Below are positions 11,224 to 19,877 of a stretch of 64,000 bases of DNA, in pieces. Below the pieces are notes generated by a model. That model worked only from the letters and a program-made list of their open reading frames with translations, searched no databases and was not told where the DNA came from. Made by a program: the position numbers and the translations under genes. Source of the DNA: Lichenibacterium minor (GTDB taxonomy: Bacteria; Pseudomonadota; Alphaproteobacteria; Rhizobiales; Beijerinckiaceae); contig NZ_QYBB01000013.1 of assembly GCF_004137685.1 (NCBI RefSeq), positions 1 to 64,000 on the forward strand, read 5' to 3'. Every line of letters starts with the position of its first letter. The stretch's first letter is position 1.

Positions 11224-13214
11224 TCGGCGGGCACCGGCGGTCGCGGCCCGGCCGCGGCCGGGCGGGGGCGGCGGAAGGCGACGCCGATGCGCAGGCGGCG
11301 GTCCGACAGGGACAGCAGGCCGCCGAAGGCCATCACGAGCGCGCCGCCCCAGATAAGGGACACCAGCGGCTTCCAGAACATGCGCGTGTCGATCGTGCCG
11401 TCCGGATGCTGGTCGCCGAGGCTGACGTAGACCTGCCCCAGCCCGAGCGTGACGATGCCGGCCTCCGCCACCGTCTGCTGGCGCGTGGCGAAGAAGCGCT
11501 TGGCGGGCGTGATCTCGGCGACGACGCGACCCCCCTCCATCACCACCGCCTGGGCCAGGGTTTCGCTGTAGTTCGGGCCGGGGCGCGGCACCAGCGCCGT
11601 GATGGTGACGCTGTAGGGGCCGAGGTCGACCGGCTGGCCGGGATGGACGGCGGCGATGCGCTCGACGCCCCAGCCCGTGGCGGCAAGGCCGAGCAGCGTC
11701 ACGCCCATGCCGGCGTGGGCGATGGCCGTGCCCCAGGCCGAGCGCGGCAGGCCGGCGGCCCGCTCGACCACGGTGCGCAACGGCATGGGACGGGGCCGGA
11801 CGCGCAGCGCGACGTCGGACAGGGCGCCGACGATGATGTAGGCGGCGAGGCCGACGCCCAACGGCGCCAGCACCGGGCCGCCGCGCGTGACGGCGACCAG
11901 GACGACGGCGATCACCAGCCCGACCGTGAGGGCGACCATGAGCCGTTGCACGGCGCCGAGCAGGTCGCCCCGCTTCCACGCCAGCGCCGGCCCGAAGGGC
12001 ATGACGAAGAGCAGCGGCACCATCAGTGGGCCGAAGGTGAGGTTGAAGAAGGGCGCTCCGACCGAGATCTTCTGGCCCGTGGTGGCTTCCAGCGCCAGCG
12101 GGTAGAGCGTGCCGACCAGCACGGTAGCGCAGCAGGCCGACAGGAACAGGTTGTTGAACACGAGCGAGCCTTCGCGCGACACCGGCGCGAAGATGCCCCC
12201 TACCCGCAGCATCGGCGCCCGCCAGGCATAGAGGGCGAAGGAGCCGCCGATGAACAGGGCCAGGATGAGCAGGATGAAGGTGCCGCGCGTCGGGTCGCTG
12301 GCGAAGGAGTGGACGGAGGTCAGCACGCCCGAGCGCACCAGGAAGGTGCCGAGCAACGACAGCGAGAAGGTCGTGATGGCGAGGAAGATGGTCCACACCT
12401 TCAGGGCTTCGCGCTTCTCCATGACGCTGGTGCAGTGGAGCAGCGCCGTGCCGGCGAGCCAGGGCATCAGCGACGCGTTCTCGACCGGGTCCCAGAACCA
12501 GAAGCCGCCCCAGCCCAGCGTGTAATAGGCCCAGTAGGAGCCCATCGCGATGCCGAGCGTCAGGAAGGTCCAGGCGAGCAACGCCCACGGCCGCACGAAG
12601 CGCGCCCAGCCGGCGTCGACCCGGCCGGTGATGAGCGCCGCGGCCGCGAAGGAGAACACGATCGAGAAGCCGACGTAGCCGAGGTAGAGCAGCGGAGGAT
12701 GGATGGCGAGGCCGAGGTCCTGCAGGATCGGGTTGAGGTCGCGTCCCTCGATCGGCGGACGGGCCACGCGGGCGAAGGGGTCGCTGGTGAGGAGGATGAA
12801 GAGCAGGAACGCGGACGCGATCCAGCCCTGGACCGCCAGCGTGGCGGAGCGCAGCACCATCGGGATGCCGCGGCCGAAGCCCGCCACGGAGGCGCCGAAC
12901 AGTGCCAGGATCAGCACCCACAGGAGCATCGACCCCTCGTGGTTGCCCCACACGCTGGCGATCTTGTAGACGAGCGGCTGCGTCGAATGGGTGTTCTCGA
13001 CCACGTTGACCAGCGAGAAGTCGCTGACGACATGCGCCTCCGCCAGGCAGGCGAAGCTGTAGGCGACCAGGGCGAACTGGCCGATCGCGACCGGCACGGC
13101 CGTGCCCATCAGGGTCAGGTCGCGGCGGACCGAGCCCCACAGCGGCAGCGTGGATTGCACCAGCGCCAGTGCCAGCGCCAGCACGAGGGCGAAGTGGCCC
13201 GTTTCGATGAACAT
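11220..13214 (-). CDS. ccmF: Cytochrome c haem lyase subunit CcmF (CycK)
   Basis: This is the large integral membrane subunit of the CcmF-H-I complex, which ligates haem delivered by holo-CcmE to apocytochromes c. It has 664 residues and about 14-15 membrane segments, and starts MFIETGHFALVLALALAL. The tryptophan-rich WWD motif (WGGFWFWDPVENASLMPWL) is intact, as are the histidines of LNPILQDLGLAIHPPLLYLG. It lies 10 bases after ccmE and overlaps ccmH by 4. Confidence 0.97.
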   Translation of the reverse strand: MFIETGHFALVLALALALVQSTLPLWGSVRRDLTLMGTAVPVAIGQFALVAYSFACLAEAHVVSDFSLVNVVENTHSTQPLVYKIASVWGNHEGSMLLWVLILALFGASVAGFGRGIPMVLRSATLAVQGWIASAFLLFILLTSDPFARVARPPIEGRDLNPILQDLGLAIHPPLLYLGYVGFSIVFSFAAAALITGRVDAGWARFVRPWALLAWTFLTLGIAMGSYWAYYTLGWGGFWFWDPVENASLMPWLAGTALLHCTSVMEKREALKVWTIFLAITTFSLSLLGTFLVRSGVLTSVHSFASDPTRGTFILLILALFIGGSFALYAWRAPMLRVGGIFAPVSREGSLVFNNLFLSACCATVLVGTLYPLALEATTGQKISVGAPFFNLTFGPLMVPLLFVMPFGPALAWKRGDLLGAVQRLMVALTVGLVIAVVLVAVTRGGPVLAPLGVGLAAYIIVGALSDVALRVRPRPMPLRTVVERAAGLPRSAWGTAIAHAGMGVTLLGLAATGWGVERIAAVHPGQPVDLGPYSVTITALVPRPGPNYSETLAQAVVMEGGRVVAEITPAKRFFATRQQTVAEAGIVTLGLGQVYVSLGDQHPDGTIDTRMFWKPLVSLIWGGALVMAFGGLLSLSDRRLRIGVAFRRPRPAAAGPRPPVPAE

Positions 13215-13224
13215 GCGGTGGGCC

Positions 13225-13749
13225 TCAGCGGATCGCCGGCACGGCCGAGGCCGACGCCGAGGCGGGAATGGCGGTCTCGGGTGCGGACAGGATCGGCGCC
13301 GCCGAAGCGGTGGCCCCGTCGGGCTGCCATTGGCCGCTCTTCTTCAACGCGTCGGCGACCTCGCGCGGCATGTAGCTCTCGTCGTGCTTGGCCAGAACGG
13401 AATCGGCGGTGAACTGGTTCGGCCCCGTCACGACGCCCTCGGCCACCACGCCCTGCCCTTCGCGGAACAGGTCCGGCAGGATGCCGGTGTAGCTGACGCG
13501 CACGTCGCGGGCCCTGTCGGTGACGGCGAAATGGACCGTCGCGTCGCCGACCCTGGCCAGCGACCCGGCCTCGACGAGGCCGCCGATGCGCAGCCGGGTG
13601 CCGAGCGCGGGGGCCTTCTGGGCGAACTCGGTGGGCCCATAGAAGAAGACCACGCTGTCGCGCAGGGCGAACAGCGTGAGGCCGGCGGCGACCGCCGCCA
13701 CGCCGAGCGCCCCGGATACCAGGACGAGACGTTTCGTCTTGCGGCGCAT
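13225..13749 (-). CDS. ccmE: Haem chaperone CcmE (CycJ)
   Basis: This is a periplasmic haem chaperone tethered by one N-terminal membrane helix. It binds haem covalently and hands it to CcmF. The 174-residue protein has the N-terminal basic anchor ([13 protein letters not shown]), a beta-barrel domain, and the haem-binding His122 followed by Tyr126 in [10 protein letters not shown]. The last 30 residues are an Ala/Pro/Ser-rich flexible tail. It lies 3 bases after ccmI and 10 before ccmF, within one transcript. Confidence 0.96.
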   Translation of the reverse strand: MRRKTKRLVLVSGALGVAAVAAGLTLFALRDSVVFFYGPTEFAQKAPALGTRLRIGGLVEAGSLARVGDATVHFAVTDRARDVRVSYTGILPDLFREGQGVVAEGVVTGPNQFTADSVLAKHDESYMPREVADALKKSGQWQPDGATASAAPILSAPETAIPASASASAVPAIR

Positions 13750-13752
13750 GGC

Positions 13753-14913
13753 CTAGCTCTCCAAGCCGAGTTCATGGGCCAGCCGGTCGAGCTCGCCCGT
13801 CGCCTGCGGGTCGCCCGCCAGGGCCCGCCGCGCGTCCGCCAGGGCCTTCACGGCCTTGTCCTGCTCGCCCAGCACGCGATAGGCGCGCACGAGGCGGAGC
13901 CAGCCGGCGCCGTCCTGCCCGTTCTCGGCGAGGCGCGCCGCGAGCCCGTCGACCATGCCGCGGATCGCCGCCTGCTGCTGGCCGGCCGGCAGCGACGCGA
14001 TGGCGGCGGCGCCCGCCGGCATGCCCGGCAGGGGTCCCCTCGCCGCGGCACCTGCCGGGTCCGGCGCGGGTCCGGTCGCCCGTGCGACGGCGGCGCCGCC
14101 CCGGGCCGGGGCGCCGTCGAGCTCGGCCACGCGCTCGCGGACGATCTTGGTGTAGGGGGCCTCGGGCGGAGCTTCGCGGATCAACGCTTCCCAGGTCGCG
14201 CGGGCCTTGGCCTTGTCGCCGTCCTGGAGGGACGCGAGGCCCTCGAAGAACCGCGCCTGCGGCAGCACCGGGTCGTCCTTCAAGGCGGCGTCGAACACCT
14301 GCCGGGCGTCGCCGGTGACGACGCCGTCGGCCTGCATCACCAGCGCCTGGCCGAGTTCGGCTTCGCGGGACGGGGAGCGGCCGCGCACGCGGATGATGTC
14401 CCGGTAGGTGCGCACCGCGTCGTCGAACCGGCCCATCTTCATGTAGACCGGCGCCATGATCTCGAGCCCGCGGCCGTCGTTCGGGTCGGACGCGAGGTGG
14501 GCCTCGATCTTGGCGATGGCGGTGGCGAAATCGGTCTGGCCCGTTTCGCGGGCGGCCAGGGGCGCGTCGGGCTGGCCCGGGTGTCCCACCTCGGCGTAGA
14601 GCCCGGCCGCCACCGCCACCACCAGGGCGCCGGCCGCTGCGGCCGTGGCGACCCGGCGACGGGGCGCCCCGGGCGCGCGGCCCGTGGTCTCGGAGGCCTG
14701 GATCAGGCGCCGCCCGAGTTCGGCACGGGTGGCCGCGACGTCGGCGGGACGCAGGATCCCGCGGTCGACGTCGGACGCCAGCTCACGAAGCTGGTCCCGG
14801 TAGAAAGCCGTGTCGGTCGCGCCCTCGGCAGCCGCTTCGCGCGGGCGGAGCAGCGGCCAGGACACGCAGAGGACCGCGGCGGCGGCCATGAAGGCGAAGG
14901 CTAACCAGACCAT
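13753..14913 (-). CDS. ccmI: Cytochrome c maturation protein CcmI (CycH)
   Basis: This is an apocytochrome-binding chaperone of the haem lyase complex. The 386-residue protein begins with a membrane helix (MVWLAFAFMAAAAVLCVSW). The usual short cytosolic region follows, with FYRDQLRELASDVDRGIL, then a second membrane helix and a TPR domain (for example FDDAVRTYRDIIRVRG). The C-terminal part carries an Ala/Gly/Pro-rich linker and another TPR-like segment. It is the first ccm gene of the block. AAAGG precedes the ATG. Confidence 0.93.
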   Translation of the reverse strand: MVWLAFAFMAAAAVLCVSWPLLRPREAAAEGATDTAFYRDQLRELASDVDRGILRPADVAATRAELGRRLIQASETTGRAPGAPRRRVATAAAAGALVVAVAAGLYAEVGHPGQPDAPLAARETGQTDFATAIAKIEAHLASDPNDGRGLEIMAPVYMKMGRFDDAVRTYRDIIRVRGRSPSREAELGQALVMQADGVVTGDARQVFDAALKDDPVLPQARFFEGLASLQDGDKAKARATWEALIREAPPEAPYTKIVRERVAELDGAPARGGAAVARATGPAPDPAGAAARGPLPGMPAGAAAIASLPAGQQQAAIRGMVDGLAARLAENGQDGAGWLRLVRAYRVLGEQDKAVKALADARRALAGDPQATGELDRLAHELGLES

Positions 14914-14968
14914 GCCTTTCTTTTAGCGCTTCCTCAGCGAGGCGGAAACGCAAAAACGGGCGGGGTGC

Positions 14969-15460
14969 TCAAGAGGTCACATGCCAGTTGCCGTCGAGGT
15001 CGCGGCAGCCCGTGCCCTTGCCGACCTGCGGACGCCCCCCGAAGAAGATCGTCGCCGTGAAGCTGCGGCATTCGGCCGGGGCGCCGTCGGCGGGGATGGC
15101 GGTCGAGGCGGCCGAGGTCGGGCCGGGCACCACGAACCCGTAGACGCCGTGGTCGCCCTTCCAGCTGCGGCGTTCGCCCGACGCGACCGCGCCGTCCTCG
15201 GCGGCGAGGGCCGCCTTGCGGTCCGCCTCGGGCAGCTTGGCGCCGGCCGCACCGCCGAGGAAGCCGCCGTAGTTCACCGGCACGGGAAGCGGTGCCGCTT
15301 CGACGGCCGCGACCGGCGCGACGCCCGGGGCGGGCATCGACAGCGAAGCGAGGCTCGCCCCGCCCGTGCCCGTCGTCGAACAGCCGGCGAGCGACGATGC
15401 GCTCGCCAGCGCCGCGGCGGCGAGCGCCGCCCCCTTCACGATCCCCGCCATGCTGGCCAT
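14969..15460 (-). CDS. Outer-membrane lipoprotein, RT0821/Lpp0805-type surface protein
   Basis: This predicted lipoprotein of 163 residues has a signal sequence ending in the lipobox LAGC (SSLAGCSTTGTGG). A Gly/Ala/Pro-rich stretch leads to a C-terminal domain reading ECRSFTATIFFGG and GTGCRDLDGNWHV. That paired pattern is typical of small alphaproteobacterial surface antigens related to the rickettsial 17-kDa antigen; the family's molecular function is unknown. I chose ATG 15460; the second ATG at 15451 is also possible. It lies between feuQ and ccmI on the same strand. Confidence 0.72.
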   Translation of the reverse strand: MASMAGIVKGAALAAAALASASSLAGCSTTGTGGASLASLSMPAPGVAPVAAVEAAPLPVPVNYGGFLGGAAGAKLPEADRKAALAAEDGAVASGERRSWKGDHGVYGFVVPGPTSAASTAIPADGAPAECRSFTATIFFGGRPQVGKGTGCRDLDGNWHVTS

Positions 15461-15553
15461 GCCGTCCCGGTCCCCTCGATCCGCCGCAAAACGCCCGTTC
15501 CACGCGTCTTCTCGCGGGGACGATACCATCGAAATGCTTATCCGAACCTCGCG

Positions 15554-17002
15554 TCACACGGGATTCGGGCGGAAATCGGTGCGGCTGCCCGGCAAGCGCA
15601 GCACGGCGCGCAGGCCGCCCAACGGGCTCTCGTCCAGGGTGAAGGTGCCGCCGTAGGTGCCGGCGAGGTCGGTGACGATGCTGAGGCCGAGGCCCGAGCC
15701 GGGCTTCGATTCGTCGAGGCGGCGGCCCCGCCGCGCCACTTGGCCCCGCGCTTCGGCGTCGAGCCCGTCGCCGTCGTCGTCGACGTAGATGAGCAGCGCC
15801 GAGGGCCCGAGCTCGCCGGGGTCGTTGGTGGTTTCCACCGTGACCCGGACACGGCCCGAAGCCCACTTGCCGGCGTTGTCGACGAGGTTGCCGACGAGGT
15901 CCTCGAGGTCCTGCTTCTCGCCGCGGAAGCGCAGGCCGTCCGGGAGCTCGGCCTCGAAGACAACGTCGCGGTCGCGGTAGATCTTGCCGAACGTGCGCAC
16001 GAGCCCGTCGATGACGGGGCGCACGTCCGTCACCGTGCCGATCACGGTGGAGCGGGCCGCCGCGCGGGCGCGGTCGAGGTAGTAGGTGACCTGGTCGCGC
16101 ATGATGCCCACCTGGTCGCGCACCTTGGCGGCAAGGCCGTCGGGCTCGCCGGCGCCGGGCGACGACACCTCGTTGACGATGACGCTGAGCGGCGTCTTCA
16201 ACGCGTGCGCCAGGTTGCCCACGTGGGTGCGAGCGCGGTCGACGATCTCGCGGTTCGCGACGATCAGCAGGTTGAGCTCGTTGGCGAGGGGCGCGATCTC
16301 GCGCGGGTATTCGCCCTCGATCCGCTCGGCGTCGCCCTGGCGGATGGCCGCCACGCCGGCGCCGAGCTGGCGCAGGGGCCGCAGGCCGAACCGCACCTGC
16401 AGAACGGTCGACAGGATCAGAGCCAGGGCCAGCACGGCCAGCGTGACCTCCAGCGCCACGTTGAAGGACTGGATATCGAGTTCGACCTCCTCCGGGGACG
16501 CCGCGACCTGGACGAGGTAGCGGTGCTTGTCGTCGGTCTCGATGTCGCGCTCCACGAGGCGCAGCCGGCGGTCGTCCGGCCCCACCGCATAGCCGCGCCG
16601 GATGCCGCCGACCTCCGATTCGACGCCTTCGCCCGTCAGTCTCGGCAATCGCTCGGCGAAGAGCGAGCGCGACGCGCGGATGTCGTTCGGGTCGCCGTCG
16701 AGCGGCGTGATCTGCCAGTACCAGCCGGACAGCGGCAGCTCGAACATGGTTTCGCCGAGCTGGCCGAGGTTGGAATGCGTCTCGTCCCCGGGGTCGCCGA
16801 GGTTGGCCGCCAGCGCCCGGACGTAGACGGACAGGCGCTGGTCGAAGTCGGCCTCGGCCGAGCGGCGGTTGATCGCCGACAGGGTCACGCCGGCGAGCAG
16901 CAGGATCAGCACGCTCCAGAAAGCGGCCGACAGGAACAGCCGCGTCGCGATGGAGCGCGTGCCGAACCGGTCGAACGCGCGGGCGCGTGCCGACACGCTC
17001 AC
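15554..17002 (-). CDS. feuQ: Sensor histidine kinase, FeuQ/PhoQ-like
   Basis: This is an inner-membrane sensor kinase of 482 residues. Two membrane helices flank a periplasmic domain of about 150 residues. The H-box is NLAHALKTPLS with phospho-acceptor His266, the HAxKTPL form found in PhoQ/FeuQ kinases rather than the common HELRTPL. A HATPase domain follows (NLVDNAGKWA, GSGLGLSIV). The GTG start overlaps the feuP stop (GTGA), so this is the cognate kinase. In Sinorhizobium FeuPQ controls cell-envelope and cyclic-glucan functions; the target set here is unknown. Confidence 0.85.
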   Translation of the reverse strand: MSVSARARAFDRFGTRSIATRLFLSAAFWSVLILLLAGVTLSAINRRSAEADFDQRLSVYVRALAANLGDPGDETHSNLGQLGETMFELPLSGWYWQITPLDGDPNDIRASRSLFAERLPRLTGEGVESEVGGIRRGYAVGPDDRRLRLVERDIETDDKHRYLVQVAASPEEVELDIQSFNVALEVTLAVLALALILSTVLQVRFGLRPLRQLGAGVAAIRQGDAERIEGEYPREIAPLANELNLLIVANREIVDRARTHVGNLAHALKTPLSVIVNEVSSPGAGEPDGLAAKVRDQVGIMRDQVTYYLDRARAAARSTVIGTVTDVRPVIDGLVRTFGKIYRDRDVVFEAELPDGLRFRGEKQDLEDLVGNLVDNAGKWASGRVRVTVETTNDPGELGPSALLIYVDDDGDGLDAEARGQVARRGRRLDESKPGSGLGLSIVTDLAGTYGGTFTLDESPLGGLRAVLRLPGSRTDFRPNPV

Positions 17003-17694
17003 GCGTCCTTCTTGGGCGCGGCCTTGCGCTCGCCTTCGGGCGGCGCCACCAGGTAGCCGAGCCCCCGCATGGTCTGGATGATCTCGACGCCGAGCTTGCG
17101 GCGGAGCCGGCCGACGAAGACCTCGATGGTGTTGGAATCCCGGTCGAAGTCCTGGTCGTAGAGGTGTTCCACGATCTCGCCCCGCGACACGATGCGGCCG
17201 GTGTGGTGCATGAGGTAGGACAGCAGGCGGTATTCGTGGGAGGTCAGCTTCACGGCGTTGCCGTCGACCGCGACGCGGCCCGCCCGGGTGTCGAGCGTGA
17301 CGGGCCCGCAGGTGAGCTCGGCGCTGGCGTGGCCGGCGGCCCGGCGCAGCAGCGCGCGGACGCGGGCCAGCACCTCCTCCATGTGGAACGGCTTCGCCAC
17401 GTAGTCGTCGGCGCCGGCGTCGAACCCCTTCACCTTGTCGCTCCAGCGGTCGCGCGCCGTGAGGATCAGCACCGGCATGGCACGGCCGGCCGCACGCCAG
17501 GCTTCCAGCACGGCGAGGCCGTCCCGCTTCGGCAGGCCGATGTCGAGCACCACGGCGTCGTAGGGTTCGGTGTCGCCCAGAAAGTGGCCTTCCTCGCCGT
17601 CGTAGGCGCGGTCCACCGCGTAGCCGGCCCCCTCCAGCCCCGCCACGATCTGGCGGTTCAGGTCACGGTCGTCCTCGACCACCAGCAGCCTCAT
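16999..17694 (-). CDS. feuP: OmpR-family response regulator, FeuP-like
   Basis: This two-domain regulator has 231 residues. The receiver domain carries the acidic pocket EDD at 7-9, phospho-acceptor Asp51 (VVLDIGLPKRDG), the conserved Thr (LILTARD) and the Lys of DDYVAKPF. The winged-helix DNA-binding domain includes KLTSHEYRLLSYLMHH and RRKLGVEIIQTMRGLGYLV. It overlaps feuQ by 4 bases and follows the PepSY protein by 34 bases, a sensor-regulator-accessory arrangement. Confidence 0.9.
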   Translation of the reverse strand: MRLLVVEDDRDLNRQIVAGLEGAGYAVDRAYDGEEGHFLGDTEPYDAVVLDIGLPKRDGLAVLEAWRAAGRAMPVLILTARDRWSDKVKGFDAGADDYVAKPFHMEEVLARVRALLRRAAGHASAELTCGPVTLDTRAGRVAVDGNAVKLTSHEYRLLSYLMHHTGRIVSRGEIVEHLYDQDFDRDSNTIEVFVGRLRRKLGVEIIQTMRGLGYLVAPPEGERKAAPKKDA

Positions 17695-17728
17695 GGCGCA
17701 GTCCTCGCGATATGCCCGCCGGGGCGGA

Positions 17729-18058
17729 TCAGGGGTTCGGGTGCTCGCCCAGCGGAGCGCCCGTCGCGGCCGCGACGAGCCGGTGGGTGACGGGGCCGTC
17801 CCGGCCGAGCAGCGTGACGTCGTAGACGAGTTCGCCGCGGAACCAGCAGAGCTGGATGTCGATGGCTTCCGCGTTGCCGAGGTTCGAGGCTTCCCGCAGG
17901 GCGCGGATGGGCGGCACGAGCCCCTTCTCGAAGAACAGCTCGCGCGCCCGGGCCGGCCGGACGCAGGCCAGAGGCTGCGCGTCGTCGGGAGGGCCTTGGG
18001 CCACGGCGGCCCCGCAGCTCGAGGCCAGCACGGCCAGGATCAGGGCGGCGCGGGTCAT
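17729..18058 (-). CDS. Small secreted PepSY-like protein upstream of feuPQ
   Basis: This 109-residue exported protein has a signal peptide (MTRAALILAVLASSCGAAVAQ). The mature part holds one PepSY-like unit: NAEAIDIQLCWFRGELVYDV, then TLLGRDGPVTHRLVAAATGAPL. Mature cysteines at ACVRP and QLCWF could form a disulphide. PepSY proteins often modulate an adjacent sensor or protease in the periplasm. Its place directly before feuP recalls the small FeuN-type inhibitors of FeuQ in rhizobia, but I cannot show homology to FeuN. Confidence 0.7.
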   Translation of the reverse strand: MTRAALILAVLASSCGAAVAQGPPDDAQPLACVRPARARELFFEKGLVPPIRALREASNLGNAEAIDIQLCWFRGELVYDVTLLGRDGPVTHRLVAAATGAPLGEHPNP

Positions 18059-18525
18059 GCCGACACGCTAGGCCGAGCCGCTGAATAGGCGGTGAATGCG
18101 CCGCCGGGTTTGACCCCGACGCGGGTCCCTGCATTGACACCCTTCGCGAGCGCGGCCATGGGGCGGGGGGCGTTGGACATGGACTGCACCTGTTCGGCCC
18201 CGCGCCAGGCGGCGCGTCGCCCGAGCCGGGCCGATCGCGCGGCGCCGGCGCCCGACGCGCCGACCGTGTCGCAATATGCCGTGCCGGGCAACCTCGCCGA
18301 ACGGGGCTGCGAAGCCGCGCGCCCTGTGGCAGGACGGGCCCAGAACCGTCGTGCCACGCGGGGCCACGGCCGCGCGGAGCGCGGGCGCTGCCGGCCTCTG
18401 TGGCGCCCCGCGCGGGGGCGCTTCGACGACGATCTCGGGCGCGAACTGGCGCGGGCGCGTTTCGCCGGCGCCGGCGGCGCGGCCCGCCACACGGGAGCGG
18501 CGCGCGCCGCGGGAAGGGATCGACC
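18059..18525. other. Divergent intergenic region, GC-rich, no clear gene
   Basis: About 467 bases separate the PepSY gene (minus) from the MFS gene (plus). An isolated TTGACA at 18134-18139 lacks a matching -10 at 16-18 bases. A 41-codon frame on the minus strand (18180-18055) ends with an ATGA overlap onto the PepSY start and might be translated. Otherwise I see nothing I can name. Confidence 0.4.
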
Positions 18526-19839
18526 ATGCTGGCCCGACGCTTGAACGCCGTCCTGGCGCGCCGCGGCATCCATTACGCCTGGGTGGTGGCGGCGCTGACG
18601 TTTCTGGCCATGCTGACCACGGCCGGCGCCATGGGGCTGCCCGGGGCGCTGATCCTGCCGCTGAACGCCGAATACGGCTGGTCGACCGCGACGATCTCGT
18701 CGGCGCTGGCGCTGCGCATCCTGCTGTTCGGCCTCATGGCGCCCTTCTCCGCCGCCTTCATCCTGCGCTTCGGCCTGCGCGCCGTGATCGTCTGCGCGGT
18801 GGCACTCATCTCGGGCGGGCTGCTGCTCGCCACCGTCATGACGTCGTTCTGGCACCTCCTGGTGCTCTGGGGCGTGGTGGTCGGGCTCGGCACGGGGCTG
18901 ACCGCGATGGTCCTCGGCGCCACGGTGGCGAACCGCTGGTTCGCCAAGAGCCGCGGCCTCGTTCTCGGCCTCCTCACCGCCAGCGCGGCGACGGGCCAAC
19001 TCGCGTTCCTGCCGCTGGCGACCCTGCTGGTCGAACGCGTCGGGTGGCGCGCCGCCGTGTTCCCCACGGTGGCGGCCTGCGTGGCGGTCGCCGCCCTGGT
19101 GGCGCTGTTCATGGCCGACCGCCCCGAGGACCTCGGGCTCGGCGCCTACGGCGAGGACGCGCCCCGCGCCGGTGCGGCGGCGGCCCCCGCGGCTTCGGGG
19201 CCCGGCCCGGTGCGCCGGGCGCTGCTGACCCTGCGCGAAGCCGCGGGCGTGCCGGCCTTCTGGGCGCTGTTCGCCACCTTCTTCATCTGCGGCCTCTCGA
19301 CCAACGGCCTGATCCAATCCCACTTCATCCCGTTCTGCTTCGACCATGGGCTCGGGGAAACGGACGCCGCCTCGGTGCTGGCCATGATGGGCATCTTCGA
19401 CTTCGTCGGCACCGTGGCGTCGGGCTGGCTGTCCGACCGCGTCGACAACCGGTGGCTGCTGTTCTGGTATTACGGGCTGCGGGGCCTGTCGCTGCTGTGG
19501 CTGCCGCATTCCACCTTCACGCTCTACGGCCTGTCGGTCTTCGCGATGTTCTACGGGCTCGACTGGATCGCCACCGTGCCGCCCACCGTGCGCCTCGCCG
19601 CCAAGAGCTTCGGACGCGAGAAAGGCCCGCTGGTGTTCGGCTGGGTGTTCACGGGGCACCAGCTCGGCGCCGCCGTCGCCACCTCCGGCGCGGGCGCCGT
19701 GAGGACCGGCCTCGGCGATTACCTGCCGGCCTTCTACGCCGCGGGCGCGATGTGCCTCGTCGGAGCCCTCGTGGCCCTCGCGGCGGGCGGCCGCCGGCAC
19801 CGCGACGGCGTTGCCATCGCGGCCTCCCCGGCCGCATAG
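18526..19839 (+). CDS. MFS transporter, OFA/monocarboxylate-like
   Basis: This is a 437-residue twelve-helix inner-membrane carrier. The N-terminus (GIHYAWVVAALTFLAML) and the helix 4-5 region (ANRWFAKSRGLVLGLLTASAATGQ) resemble the oxalate:formate antiporter / monocarboxylate group of the major facilitator superfamily. The central loop is Ala/Pro-rich. The substrate cannot be told from sequence; an organic anion is likely. ATG 18526 follows GGAAGGGA at good spacing. It is 38 bases upstream of rlmB on the same strand, though the functions look unrelated. Confidence 0.82.
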   Translation: MLARRLNAVLARRGIHYAWVVAALTFLAMLTTAGAMGLPGALILPLNAEYGWSTATISSALALRILLFGLMAPFSAAFILRFGLRAVIVCAVALISGGLLLATVMTSFWHLLVLWGVVVGLGTGLTAMVLGATVANRWFAKSRGLVLGLLTASAATGQLAFLPLATLLVERVGWRAAVFPTVAACVAVAALVALFMADRPEDLGLGAYGEDAPRAGAAAAPAASGPGPVRRALLTLREAAGVPAFWALFATFFICGLSTNGLIQSHFIPFCFDHGLGETDAASVLAMMGIFDFVGTVASGWLSDRVDNRWLLFWYYGLRGLSLLWLPHSTFTLYGLSVFAMFYGLDWIATVPPTVRLAAKSFGREKGPLVFGWVFTGHQLGAAVATSGAGAVRTGLGDYLPAFYAAGAMCLVGALVALAAGGRRHRDGVAIAASPAA

Positions 19840-19877
19840 AAGCGGCGCGGCGCCCGGCCGCGCGCCCGAGGCCCCCC

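Noticed and set aside
18134..18162. TTGACA as a promoter for the MFS gene
   Set aside because: No acceptable -10 lies 16-18 bases downstream, and it is almost 400 bases from the gene.
18068..18544. Overlapping frames of 140-150 codons on both strands between the PepSY gene and the MFS gene
   Set aside because: Composition is low-complexity Arg/Ala/Pro without ribosome-binding sites; both look like GC-driven chance frames.
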